A stretch of DNA of 64,000 bases from the NCBI RefSeq assembly GCF_000003815.2, contig NC_049997.1:6553919-6617918 (forward strand). Reading direction: 5' to 3'. The translations under genes were made by a program, and so were the position numbers. The stretch comes from Branchiostoma floridae (Eukaryota > Chordata > Leptocardii > Amphioxiformes > Branchiostomatidae). Position 1 is the stretch's first letter, and each line of letters opens with the position of its first letter. The notes under the pieces are model-generated. The model was not told where the DNA came from. It made no database searches and saw only the letters and a list, made by a program, of their open reading frames with translations. This document shows positions 15,101-30,100 of the stretch, one piece after another.

Positions 15101-18100
15101 TAAATGTCACAGAACCTACCGGATTCTGCCGGGGATGCTGTTGGTCCCGCCTTCGACTGCCCTGTCCTCCCCACAGCCCGTTGGTCTCCTTCCATACTCG
15201 GCGCAGAGGTTCTGGTAGTCCCGGCACCAGTTCTCAGTGGCAGACAGGCCGTGAGCTGGCAGCCTGGCCTTGATAACGAAGAAGTCGACTCCTCCATATT
15301 GCTGGTTTGCAGTACGGAGGATCTCAAAGGAATGGTTTCCTGGTAAGAAAAACGGAACTTCTAATAGTAACGCTAAACACCAAGAAAAATGACTTTTCTT
15401 TATCGATTTCGCGAGAAAGGTTCTATTTACATTGTTTTCACCCCATACACTCGTATTTACTGATTTCTACGAGCCATAATGTTCATTTCTTAAAAAAACA
15501 CCCCTGTAGTCCAAAATGACGCTCCTAGATCATAAACGTCTGCGAGGTCTTTCGATTACAAATAGTCTCTACCACCAAATTCTTAAATTTGCATGTTCAG
15601 ATTAGATCACTTAATAGGAGGTTCCGCCACTAAGGTCCTCAACAAAGCATCATTTATCAAGAACTAAATGGGACCCGATGGGACCTAAGACAAATACAGT
15701 AACTATGAAAATCCCCCCAAAGTCTTTCGAGTTAGGCTGTTCAACCATGCACAAGTAAACCCAACCACACTACCGAAATTTGCACCTTCATTGCAAAAAA
15801 CCTTACTCAACTTGAAGTATATTTCAACGGCTCAGTTTCTAACGTTGGATTTACAGCATCTTACTCTTAAATACATTCGCATTGTTGGAAACAGCGCGGG
15901 ACAATAAAACCCTGGCAGAACTATCTCCTGTTTTGTGCTGACTGCATCTTTGCTGTACTTTGGACATGTACTGGACAAAACATAACTACCAATTCGAAAG
16001 TATTGAGCAAACACTTACCAGTGGAAGTTATGTCTGAAGGCCGTTTCGAAAAAGAATAAATTGGTCAATATGTGTGAATTATTTCCCCAGTCTATCATGC
16101 AATCAACAAAAAATCTTTCTGACTAAAAACTATTATCTAACAACTATAGGTCTATTAGTTAGCTGGACAATACCATAGAAAGTAAAAGTCACCGAAATGT
16201 TTTACAATACAATAAACAACATTTATTCAATTTAGTACGTGAACAATTAGAACAAATCACAGTGCAACAGTTTCCCACCTTCGCAGCCATGACCATCCGC
16301 CATTAAAATGAAGCCCCGTCGGCAGGTACACCTGTGGCCGGTCTGGGTGTGGGCGCAGAAATGGGCACATCCACCGTTTTCTGTTGCACATTCATCATTG
16401 CCTGTAGAGTAAAGAGCACGGGTAAGACAAAAATTTTGTTCTATTCTTGAGTTAGCCTCTTCGGAATTTTTTTACAAAAATTCCCCTGCTACTTTAACCC
16501 TAGTCGCTTGTAGGCCCATACTCACTCCTTGCCGAGCACAAGAACTATCTAACACTTAAACATCGTGACCATAGCTTGTTTGTACATGAGATATGAGGCC
16601 AGAAGCAGCACCAAGGTAAGCCGCTAGGGGGCCAAAATCTAATCATGCATTTATAGTTTTGGTCACGCCCTACCAACACACTAAGTATGTAACCAATCCA
16701 TCCAGCCGTTCTTGAGTTATCCTGTTCCTGCAGAAAGACAGACAGAGGTGGTGGAGCAAGAGTCTACCTGCGTGGCATAAGCAAAATAATAACAACTAAT
16801 ATATAACTGAAGATTGGAGTTCTCACAACTATTGGACTAAAGACATGCTAGAGGGAGGAAGGCCTTGGTGGCTTCCAGAGTCAGTCAGAGAAGAAGAAGA
16901 ATTAGTGCCAAATCCTTACCTGCGTATCCTGTGCACACGGTGTACACAGTCCTGTGTCCGGTCCCGTCACCACCAAATGATGTCTGGGTAGAGTGTAGAC
17001 TGTATCTGCTCTCGTATATCCCACGCTGGCAGTGGTTACAGTAGTTAAAGCCAAAACTCGTGCTCCTTGTAGCTCCAGCTGAAAAAGCCAAGTTTGCCAC
17101 CGCAGCTACACGGCTGCTCGGGCCACAGCCGAGCACGTTGTTGATGTAGGGGTCAGAGTTGTAATCACTTACACACCTGGAAACACAACATCTTTAAGTT
17201 ACCTCACGAATGCATTGGCAACACTTCTTCCAATTTACCAGGAACTCGTAAATCATCACGCTTTTCTGAGGGTATACAATGATTATGCAAAAGCCTTTCA
17301 TCCTTTACAAGACATTAATGCATTTAAGTGGATGAATGGTCCAACAATATATTATATGAACTAAAATATGTACATCGTACCTGACTGACTTACGTTCCAT
17401 TTATTGAATTTTCCCATTCCCATATCCAGCATAGAAAACAAGATAGGATTTACTCCCAGCGCACAGTAAGGCTGTTCTAAATATCACAGAAACTACCGGA
17501 TTCTGTTGGGGTTGCTGTTAGTCCCACCCTCGACTGCCCAGTCCTCCCCACAGCCCGTTGGTCTCCTTCCGTACTCGGCACAGAGGTTCTGGTAGTCCCT
17601 GCACCAGTTCTCAGTGGCAGACAGGCCGTGAACTGGCAGCTTCGCCTCGATAACGAGGAAGTCGATTCCTTCATACTCCTGGGAGATGAAGTCGTTTCCT
17701 TTATACGTCTTGTTTGCAGTACGAAAAACCTCGAATGAGTGGTTTCCTGGCAAGAATGCAAAAATAATTGATAACTATTTTGACATCAATTTTCTTTATT
17801 TATTATGTTGAGTTTATACCAATAATTTGAATCCTATTATGTTAATATTTGCTACATTTATTGCAATGTTTACGGATCTCCTGTTTTGTTGACTGCATCT
17901 TTACTGGAATACTTTGGACATGCACTGGACAGATTTTCAAGAATTTAGCAAAACTTACCAGTTGAAACTATGTCTCTAAGCAGTGGAAAAGAAGAGACAA
18001 ATTTGTTAGTAATTGTGTATTATATTCCCAAGAGTAATTACCTATAAAAGTTATGAATTAAATCAAACAAATATAATGAAACAAGTTTAGGGTAACTGTT

Positions 18101-21100
18101 TTGTTGGCCACAATACAGAGAGTGAAATATAATCTAAATTGTCACATTACATCCATATTGTGAACTGATTACAGTGAAACGGTTTCTCACATTCACAGCC
18201 ATGGCCATCCGCCATTAAAATGAAGCCCCGTCGGCAGGTACACTTGTGTCCGCTCTGTGTGTGGGCACAGAAATGGGCACATCCGCCGTTTTCTGTTGCG
18301 CATTCATTATTGCCTGTAGAGAAAAAGAAAACAGCTAAGAAATACACGACTATAATCAGCTTGAGTGATGTCATTTCGTTCACTTGATACCATTGAGATT
18401 TTAAATGGGACAAGGGCGTGTTTTCGGTAGCTAATGAAAGAAACTTTCCACCAACCTTCACACGCCGACCAGTAAGACCCCCCCTCCACCGTCCGTTCAA
18501 TTACTTTTGATACTTTATTCAACCCATTAGCTACCATACCTCAATTTGTAGGTAGCTAGTCTTCCTGGATTTCAAGACGTTAAAACAGGACGTACAAACT
18601 ACATACAATTTTTACAACTGGTATTTACAGGGTATAATTACGGTCTGGTCAAGCAAGAAGACTACTACTTATTGTATGCTTTTTGAACGATTGGCTACTT
18701 GTATATTTGTATAGGAATATTGGTTCATATTTCCGTATTTGTGGTGTAAGTTATAAACACCATCGGTGCCAAATCCTTACCTGCCGATCCTGCACACACG
18801 GTGTAAACAATCCTGTCTACGTCTCCGGTCCCGTCCCTGCCAAACGCATACCATGTAGAGGGTAGACTGGCATGAGCAGTACTGCTCTCGTATATCCCAC
18901 GCTGGCAGGTGTTGGTGCCACACCTGTTAAAGCCGAAACTTCTGTACCTTGAAATTCCAGCAGGGAAAGCTAAGTTCGCCACCGCAGCTACGCGATCAGG
19001 CAAATAGCTACAGTCGAGAACGTTGTTGATGTAGGGATCGGAGTCATACTCAGTTACACATCTGGAACACATTTTTAAGATATTTTAATCATTGGCAACA
19101 CTCGCTCCATTTTAACAAATGTTATAGCACTCTGGTTGATTAATTTTGGCTGACGTCCAGCAAGAATGTACTTAATAGTATAATGTCACTAATCTAGCCC
19201 ACGCTAAAGACAATGGAGGACACATTGTCATTGTGTATATAAATCTGGATTCACGCAAATTATTTACCGTGAAACAACGATCATTTCTTTGCATCATTTT
19301 TTTTGTAGACGGTCCGTCAACTAATTCATTCACAAGAACGTATTTACTTGTATAATTCCTTTTTTTTTGCAAACAGGCTATTTTTCTTATGGAATATATA
19401 TCACCACACCTTTCTGGCTTCCGAAATGGAAAGATACAGAATGATGGTGCACACACCTCATTTTATCATTAACTAAACAATGATGAATTTGAACCTAGGT
19501 TATTCTAGCAATGTTTATAACTAAAATATGGACCAGACTGACTTATCTTTCCTTTTATTTGTTTTTCAAATCCGCAGCCCGATGGCACACAAAGTTTTGC
19601 CTGCACGTGAAGTTCTACGGCGTGTCTGCGTGCCCCAAAATCCGTCGGATTGCCTACGAGATTGTACGGAGGCGGTACTTACCACTTACGGATCCCAAAA
19701 GATTGCCCACGTTTTGGCACGTAGACAGCACGTATTTGCACGTACGGCGAATTGTGCCCTTAACTTTATGGCTATTCTACGTATCACGGATCCTACCCGA
19801 TTCTGTCTTCGTCGCTACTAGCCCCATCCTGGACTGCCCAGTCCTCCCCACAGCCCGTAGGTCTCCTTCCGTACTCTGCGCAGAGGTTCTGGTAGTCCCT
19901 GCACCAGTTCTCAGTGGCAGACAGACCGTCAGGTGGCAACTTCGCCTCGATGACGAGGAAGTCAATTCCTTCATACTCCTGGGAAATGAAGTCGTATCCT
20001 TTATACGTCTGGTTTGCGGTACGGAGGACCTCAAAGGAGTGGTTTCCTGATGAAAAAGGAAGCTATGTTAGTACTAACACCAGTAGACACCAGTATATCA
20101 ATCTAGTTTTGCTTACATAACTCAAATAGTTGAAGCTCATGAAACATCTAGATATGTTAGTAAGTAAAACGAAATCATGATACAATTAGCGTACCTTTAC
20201 AACCATGCTCATCTGGCATCAACACGAATCCATGTCTACAAGAACAGGTGTAAGCTCCTGGGATCTTGGTGCAGTTGTGGGCACACCCGCCATTGTTAGT
20301 TGCACATTCGTCCACTGCAAAAATTTTAAAATACAGGCGTGATAAAGACTATCGCTTAAAGGTCCTGAAAGGAACATAAATGGATTGACCTGATGAGGAA
20401 ATGATGTTTGGAATTTAAAAGATACAGCTCGCCAAAACCATTCACAAGCATTATTGATCATCATTATTTTTACATATGCATATTGTGGAAAATTGCAATG
20501 AAATGAAATAGTTTCTTACCTTCACAACCATGACCATCTGCCATTAGTGCGAATCCCAGACGACAAATGCACCTGTGTCCGCTCTGAGTATGGATACATC
20601 TATATGCACACCCGCCGTTTCCTGTTCCACATTCATCGTTACCTGTGTAGAGTAAAGAGCACAGTTACAAGGCATGTATTTTTGAAAAAAAGGTGTATTC
20701 TGTTCGATTCTTGTCCCATTTGATCCCTAACGAGGTTTTGAATAGAAAAAGGGGAACGTATTCTGTTAAATGCTGCAGATCATTATGATTAACGGGACTG
20801 TAAAAAAAGAGATTATGCACACATTCCCTTGACCTCTTCTGACTCAGGCCGCTAGTACTTGTATCTGGAAGAGGCTTAGAATGCAGACAGGGCACATGTC
20901 ATAGTTTGGAATATCAAGGCTACATCTACCAAGAGGTCGAGATAGGTAAATACACAAGATTTAGATTTCGTTTTATCCTCATGGTGGGATTTGGGGGTTT
21001 ATTAGCATGCAGTTGGGCTGCCAAGTGGTAATTATTCAGTAAGGCTGAAATAAACTATTATTACCTCATAAATTGGTTAATTTTCCAATCATTATATCAT

Positions 21101-24100
21101 ATGTGATGGACATGGTATAATAAAGCGCAGGGTGTGTAGATAGATAGAAAAATGAACATCGAATATAGTGATGATAATGCAAAGGTCTTTGATCTACAAA
21201 TTGTTCGGCACCAACAGTAACAACATTTCCACCACAGCGACCACCACATTACTTTGTGGTTTGGGAAAATGTTTAGAGAATCGATAGTGACTGTCCATAA
21301 TTAGTGCCACGATGTATCCCTACCTGCCGAGCCTGTACATACGGTGTACACAATCCCATCTCCAGTCCTGGCATCTGCTGTGTTGTACAGACCTAAGTTA
21401 CTTAACTGACGTTGGCACCAGCCGGCGTGACAGTTGTAAAGGCCAAAGCCCCTGTTCCCAGTAGCCCCGGCTGAGAAAGCCAAGTTCGCCACCGCAAGTA
21501 CATTGGGACTGAGGTCGTTGTAACAGCCCAGCACGTTGTTAATGTAGGGGTCGGAGTTGTACTCACTCACGCACCTGGAAACAATTATGAATCCACTAAG
21601 AAACCACTAAGACTTTTACTAAGTATTATAACCCCCCTACATCAATGATCTTAACGCCGTTCCACAACAATAACAACATATAGACCCATTGCAAACAAAG
21701 TAAAATACATTGTTTTACTAAGTCTGGTTTCAAAACAAATATCCAAGACACCGAATATCAATCTATCAATTAGTATTAGTTGTTGTAAAGGTCAAAAACG
21801 TATTTTCTTAAAAAACGTATTTTCGATGTGATACCATCGCATTTCTGAGTTCAATGGATAAATTTCATTTTATCATTTACATAATAATGTACTCCAATCT
21901 AGAATGGATATATGCATATGGATTGTTTTAAATCCCTTTAACTTCATTTACCGATTCCTATACCCCACGGCCCAGGACAGATGACAAAGCAGGGATCACT
22001 ACTAGTAACAGCGCACAGAATGCATGTTCTACATGTCGAAAATCCTACCGGATATAGACGGGGTGGTTGGATCTCCCAGTCACAACTGCGTAGTCCTCCC
22101 CACAGCCCGTAGGTCTCCTTCCGTACTCTTCACAGAGGTTCTGGTAGTCCCTGCACCAGTCTTCAGTGGCGGACAGGCCGTCAGCCGGCAGCTTCGCCTC
22201 GATAGCGAGGAAGTCGATTCCTTCATAGGACTGGTTTGCAGTACGGTTGACCTCAAATGCGTAGCTTCCTAATAAGCCCAATAAAATTGAAATAACAATA
22301 TAAAAAAGGATCCAAAATCGAAGAGACATCCATTCCCTTCCCCTCTACGTGCTTGGCACATCGACATTTCAAAGAAAATAACTTTGGTACGATGCAGTTG
22401 TAGGTTTTTGTGTGTTATAGACAGATGTGTGCGGCAGAACAAGAACAAGAGTTCATGTTCAAACCTTTCACAGCAAATCATCAATTGCAGCTGGCAGGTC
22501 AGTTGAACTTCTCTGTTGAACAATACCTCAATATCGAGCAAAGGAATGATCCTTTGGAGACACCCGTCAATCTCATTAGGATGGAAGGAGATGGGAAGTG
22601 TTTTTATAGAGCAGTAAGTTTCCATATTTTTGGTACTCATGATGTACCATGGAGTACCATGATGTAGTCAGGCAGCGTATGATTGAATACATGTCAACAA
22701 CGCCTGAAGATATTTGCAGCTTATTGGAACCAGATCAAACTATGGACCAGTAAAGATCATAGCGTCTGGACTACTCATCATGATTTGAGTTTGTTAAGTT
22801 GAATAATTCCGTCAAACACAGGAAGCATAGCTCTAACTTTCACAGGTAGGTCGTCTTAACTGTAACATGTATATTGTCATAATGTAACACTAGTACGCTT
22901 TTATTCGATGGTTAACCTATATCCGTTGTCATACGTTGAAAACAGGGTATTCAGGGATATCAAGTCGAAGGACTGTCGTTTGGAAATTGTGATATTTTAA
23001 AACATTGCAGTTTGAAACCACCGTTGACCTGACATCCCTAAAGACATCCTGTGTTCAAAAATAACGGAAATAGGTTACCCCACGGATAAAGGTGAACCAG
23101 CGTTAGATGTGGGCCCTGCTGAAATAACCTTTAGGTTAGCCTTAGGCTGGAACATCGTTGTCATAGAATTCATGCGTCACATTTTGCATATGAGACGGAA
23201 TGACTATGCATATGATAGCCACACCGCTGGAGAAAACGAAGACACAAACATTTTGCTTCATTTGTCAACAACACAAACAGCAGTACTATATCATAATAGT
23301 TAACAATGTTAATGCTAATTTCTTATGAGCATGAAGTATTGCATGAACTCTATTACTTGTTGGGTCTGCAGAAAAAAAAACAGATTTTAAATAAATGTTC
23401 TGGATATTTGTACAAAAACAACTGAACACTGTCTTACGTCTGCATGTTGGGACAGGCTCACTCCAATTGCGGTTGGCCTGGCATGTCACACTAGAGGCTC
23501 CTTCCAGCTTGTACCCCTGGTTACAACTGAACGTCACCTCGTCATTGTAGGAGGAGGAGTTCACTCCTTCAGGACTCAGTGCTCCGTTATCCGGCGGAGT
23601 CAGCGTCGGACATTGTACAGCTAAGAGGATAAACAAAATACTGTAATTCACTTTGTCTTCTCAGTACCAAACGGTGAACGAATTATTTGTTATCAGTAAT
23701 GATGAGTTCATGTCACAGTCATCACCGTGAAAACCGTGAACATTGAAAAAATCAGGAATTACAGTAGTATAGTATAGATCAGTAGCATTTTGATTTTAGC
23801 CCTTTATTTTGCAAGGACATGCGTATGCTGGAGAGGTAGGGAGTCCGTCACTCTCTTGTTTGAGTTTCAAAACCGCTCTTCTACAACGGGAATAGCAATG
23901 CAACAACAAGGTTCTTCATAATTTGCACAATTCGTATCTGTCAATATCCTATTTCCTTTGCTACATATGGTAATGGTTGAAAGTACTATTATTGAACGGA
24001 TTGGATAAATAAAATTTTATCATTTTATTACAGATAAAATAAATTAGACCGTGAATTAAACAATGTCAATCAGCTGTTATGTTATTCATCAGCTACTAAC

Positions 24101-27100
24101 TGAAATGGGCTAGTCTAAACACATCATAACGAACAAAAACACCGAAATGATAGAAAGAAAACCACCTTAGTAACTTCAATGGACAAACAAAAATCTAAGC
24201 ATGTTAATTGGAAGATAAAAACTGAATGAAATACTGCAGTTATTAATAATAAATAACCAAATACTGCTCACAGTGAATAGAATAGAATAGAATAGAATAA
24301 AATAAAATAGAATAGAATAGAATAGAATAGAATAGAATACAGCCATACGGCATGTTCCGACGTACTAGCTGTACTAAAGAGAGGTCATAGAATTGATAAA
24401 ATGTGTTATTTAGTAAAATCCATCATAACGCAGCTATCCCACCTTCACAACCATGCTCATCTGCCATCAATTCGTACCCCTGTTCGCAGGAACAGGTGTA
24501 GTTTCCTGGGGTGTTGGTGCAGATTTGGGCACACCCATCAGTGTTTGTTCTGCATTCGTCTTCTGCAAAAAAAGTTCGCAACGCAGATGAGACAATCAGT
24601 ATTGTCTAAACAAGTGGATAATGGTTGGCCTTACAGTTGGATAATGTTTGGAATTTACATGAATACACTTTTTATGCCCTTACCTAAAGCCCCCTTTACA
24701 AATAAAAAATTTAGCTAGGCCGACGTGTTGGACAGCTATAAATGGGCATGTTGGGCCTTAGAACGACCGACGACCTGGCGATTACGCAGGCTCTGGGCTA
24801 TTTTTAGCAGCTCGGTCGACGTTCGCGGGTCCCTGGAAGCTGCGCTTGAATGTAGGTAGGCCTCGGCGACGATTTTGGATGTTGGATTGGTCTATCGCAA
24901 AATTCCAGTTAATATCATTGTTTGAGGGTGCCCGCCCACCGCACTCATGCCCTACATATTTCCCAAAACTCAGAAGCTAAAATTGATCCAAATATTAGCT
25001 TTTTAGGGGGTTAGTCGACTCTCATTTCGTCCTTGTCCGAGAGATGCTACCATCCCATGGGGGTTATGTAATCATTAATGTTGGATAGACGTCGCCCGAA
25101 CCCTGTCCAATTTATAAAGGGATACGGCCGATGCTCGGGCGATGTTGAAATTCGGCGATGTCTGACCGATCTACAAATTCGGCCGGCGTTCGCATGAATT
25201 GTAAAGCCGGCTTAATGAATTACACAGATATCCAAAGCACAGGTCTGATTGCCATATAGGCATACGCGTAACATTACCAAAGGAAAATTGTAAAGCTAAG
25301 GGCAAAACCCACCGCACGAGCAAATACGTGCTGTCTACGTACCAAAACGTGGGCAATCTTTTGGGATCCGTAAGTGGTAAGCACTGCCTCCGTACAATCT
25401 CGTAGGGAATCCGACGGATTTTGGAGCACGCAGACACGCCATAGAACTTTACGTGCAGGCAAAACTTTGTGTGCCATCGGGCTGCGGATTCGCCCCCCCT
25501 TACGTGCCAGTACGAGCGACGCGCCTGCCCTGTACAGCGTTTTCAGAAATACGTGGTGGACGTGGCCGCCCCAAACTCGTACGGACAAATTGCACGTACG
25601 GCGGGTTATGCCCTTAGCTTAAAAGAATACAGTGAAACGTATTTTTACCGTCACAACCATGGCCATCCGCCATTAATGTGAAACCCCATTGTAGACAGAA
25701 GCACCTGTGGCCGCTCTGAGTGTGGACACATACTTGGTCACACCCGCCCTTGTCTGTCGCACATGCGTCATAGCCTATGGACAGTTAAGTGCATAATTAA
25801 ATCGTTATAGTATCACGATGGTTTGTCACTTCTTTGTTATTAAAAACCCCCTTTCCACTAGCACTAGGACGGCGCTCTCGCCACGCTCTCTCTGTGACCT
25901 AAAATTTGACAGATCGCTCAACGAATTGTATTAAAAAAAACGAATCTTTTTACACTTTGTGCCTTTTGTTGTCTTCTCAGTCACACTTTTACATTTTGTA
26001 TGGTATACCTAGAGTGAAAGTGAAGATTACACATATCTTATTTAGGTCTTTTATTTATTCTGTTGTTATTTCTCACCGGGTCACGTGTTCTATCTGCAAA
26101 ACGTGACATACAAGAAGCAGTGGGTCGTCCATTCCTTGACAAAGATCGAAGTTGGACAGTCGAACATTTTTATGTTGGAAATTACAGTTCAACATTGATT
26201 CAGAATGACTTTCAAATTACGATTATTCACAGTTTTGGTCAAAGGGCCCAACGCTCAAATTGCTAGATAAAACTGCGGGGAAATAGTGATAGGAAATCAG
26301 CACCAGAACAACATGAATCAAATTCTGGTCGAACCAGAGGCATGTGTATTTTTGCGTTTGTAAAATGACTCCTTATTTGTAGTATCAAAGTTGATATACG
26401 TAAAGAAGGTTGATAGTCAGCAGTGTCAGACACGTACCTACTGAGCCTGCACACACAGTATACACAATCCTGTCACCGGTCCCGTTTACGGTAAGAGCTG
26501 CTTCTGTGTTGTACAGACTGGTAGAACACTCGCGAATGTCACGTTGACAGTCACTCTCCCCACATCTGAAAAAAACAAAGCTCCTCTGCACTGTAGCCCC
26601 GGCTGAGAAAGCCAAGTTCACCGCCTCAATCACTCTGCGGGGGTCGTAACAGCCCAGCGATTCCTTGATGTAGGGGTCAGAGTTGTACTCACTCACGCAC
26701 CTGGAAGCACAACAATGTATTTTAAAGGCAACCTAAGCAATATTGCAGCGTTAAAAAATTACCATTACATGCATATTAGGGATATGTGCCAGGTGCAGGT
26801 GTAACAATAGGAAATAAAAAGGAAATGGTGTAGTTTTGGATTTTACCGTTTACCATAGGTAGATATATAGAACAATGATGGAATAACTTTGCCAAACGTC
26901 AAACCATATCAACCCCACAACACACCATACGCACTATCACAAAACAAAATATTTCATGCAGGTTTGAGTTTTCAGACTCTTGTTTACCCTGCGTTTGTCT
27001 GTGTGTGTGTGTAAGCAAGATAACTCAAGAACGGTTGGGTGGATTGGTTTCATACTTGGTGTGTTGGTAGTGTGTGATCAAAGCTGGAAATAATTAGATT

Positions 27101-30100
27101 CTGGGCCCCCTAGCGGCTTCCCTTGGTACTAAAGCGCAACTTCCGGGTTTGCTATCTCGTGTTCTGAACAAGATATGGTCACGATTTTGATGTGTTAGAT
27201 AGCTCTTGTGCTCAGAAATAAGTGACATAAGTTTGGGCCCTCTAGCGGCTAGTTTTGGGATAGCAGGGGCATTGTTGTCAAAAACTTCTGAAGACGATAA
27301 CTCAAGAAGGGAACAAAGGAATTTTATGATTTTTGGTATGTAGGTCCCTTAGACAATGTTGTACTAAATGAAATACTAATTATGCAAAAAAGAGCACATT
27401 TGCATGATTGATGAGAATATTCTATCATAGCAGTTTTTCCATGTGTCTCTTGTCCCGGACATGATACGGTCTTGAGATTTGGCTGGTAGATAGCTTGCAG
27501 TGTCATGAAAAAGTGGGGTAGATTTCAGCCTCCTAACGTTTCATGTCGGAACTGCAGGGGCGTTTTTGTGAAGACATTCCAAAGAGGATAACTGCAGAAA
27601 GGATTGACGGATTTGCATCATTTTAGGCATACAGATAGTTTAGGCAAAGATGTCCATAATGATATACATGTTATGCAAATGAGAGCATTATTTGCATGAT
27701 AAATGAAGAAATTGTATAATTCCATTATTTCAATAACTGGACTTCAATAAATGTCACACATGTAAATTATGATAAGTGGCACATAAACAGATACCAAATA
27801 TGCAAAATGAGCAACTGATTTGCATTATATATGCAACAATAGCAAAACCGCTTAATGACGCTTTGACGCTTTGACTGATTAAATTTGAATGACTTCCATC
27901 ATAAATGCGAAGAGTGCCATGTCGGGTACTTTACAATAACGACAATATAGGACACATTGTGTCACCAAAACTGGCTTTACACCAAATAGACATACAATCA
28001 AGAATGACAATTCAGTAGTATCGAAAGTTTTGTCTAGTAAACATGTATGGAAAATATCTTTGCATCATCTAACGAAATAAACCCATTACTTATTGCAAAT
28101 ACTAACACGATTCTGTAGGACTCAGACTTCCTTGAGGTGTTCGTCGTTTGTGGTAAGGTGTTTGTTAACCTTTTTATCAGGAACTAAGAGTTCTAGGACT
28201 TCATACCTTTGTAACAACATACTGAATATGAAATCAATGCATCAAGCCGTTCTTGAGTTATTTTGGTGACCAACAGACACTAAAGAACCTGAGAAACTCT
28301 GCCAAAAAAATAACTTTTTTTTGTGAGGGTAATGAATATGAACGAGACTGACTTCATTTCATTTAATTTCTAATTCCTATTCTCAGGAACAGAGGAAAGT
28401 AACGGGTTACCCACAACGCACAGTATATGTCACGTATCCTACCGAATATACACGGGGTAGGCGCGACCCCCACCCTCAGTCGCATAGGGCTCCCCACAGC
28501 CCGTTGGTCTCCTTCCGTACTCTGCACAGAGGTTCTGGTAGTCCCTGCACCAGTTCTCAGTGGCAGACAGGCCGTCAGCCGGCAGCTTGGCCTCGATGGC
28601 AAGAAAGTCGACTTCTCTATACACTTGTTCTGCAGCGCGGAGGACCTCAAAGGCGTGGCTTCGCACTAAGAAGATCAATAAAATTGAAGATATAATTCAA
28701 AAAGGGTTTTAAAAAATCGAGGAAACATCAATTTCTATTCCCTTTTACTTGCTAATGCGACCTCGGCATAAAGAATAACTTTATTACGATGTCACTCTAT
28801 ATATGTTCCTGTGTGTAACAGTTGAAGCAGAGACAGATGTTTGCGGCAGAACAATAAAATGACCTGTTAGAAACAACGATGCTTGCATAAATCTTAGCGT
28901 CTAGATTACACATCACGATTTGATTTTATTCAGTTGAATGGTTCTGTAGAACACAAGAAGTATAGCTAAAATGTCAGAGGGACCAGGGGGGAAGCAAATT
29001 GTTATATTTCAGTATCAAATATGTGTCTTTATATCTAAATGCAAACTGCATTTGATCCAAAAATGAGCTTGTTCTTAAGGAAATGACACAACTTTATCAA
29101 ACACTCTCGTTACTAAGCTATAGATTGTCTAGATTTTGGGCTTGACTGAATAAACTTTAGGTCAGCCTTAGGCTTTAACATCGTTGTCATCGATTTCATG
29201 TGTAACATGTTGTTATCATGTTGAATATGATAGCTCAACAGATATGCAGCACCGTAAGAGAAAAATTTGCCTACCATAAGACACAAGCACAGTAGTATAA
29301 TATCACGCCAACAAAGTAAATGGCTTGCCACATACTTAGTATGAACTACTCAAAAAAAGGCAGTGTCTTTACCCCCTTGTTCCGTGTGTAGAAAGTGTTC
29401 CTAGACATTCGAACAAAATAAAACTGAAAACTGTCTTACGTCTGCATGTTGGAACAGGATGACTCCAAGTTTTGTTAGCCTGGCACCTCAGGCTAGAGGC
29501 TCCATCCAAGGCGTACCCTGGGTTACAACTGAACGTCTCCTCGTCATTGTAGTAAGAGTTCACTCCGACAGGACTCATCGTTCCGTTAACTGGGGCAGTC
29601 AGCGTTGGGCATTCTACAGCTATTGAAAATGATAAATAAACAAGTGTTTATCAATTGCATTTTAAAACCTTTGTCCCACTGAGTCCGTATATGTACGGGA
29701 TGCACATGTATATAATGCCTGTGTGTGGGTCCAGTATCTTTACGGGTTTGGGGTATTTTTCACTTAAATCTGGCATACCGCAGCAAACTGCATAGATTGG
29801 GAAAGGAAATTTGCAGCAGCAGCACAGAATAAGACATTCGTCAAGTTTTTTAAGTTGATTAATCAACCTGCTTAGGGGGGAGGTTGAATTGGCGTAAAAA
29901 TTCTCATCAGGACAATTGTTAAATGATCTTTTGTGTGGGAGCAACCTTATACTAGAGAGTAAGGAAAGGGCTCGCTCTCTTGTTTAAGTTTCCCCTTCTA
30001 AAATTGCCCATATGCATCGGCAAGGCCAATACTACAACACCGGTATATACTACATGCAACCAGACATACAGCAATGAACTTTGATACCTATAAGCAACGT

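Noticed and set aside
19511-20050. 179-codon plus-strand open frame
   Set aside because: Part is antisense to AB9 exon A and the rest is a TIR-element fragment also found inverted at 25.3 kb.
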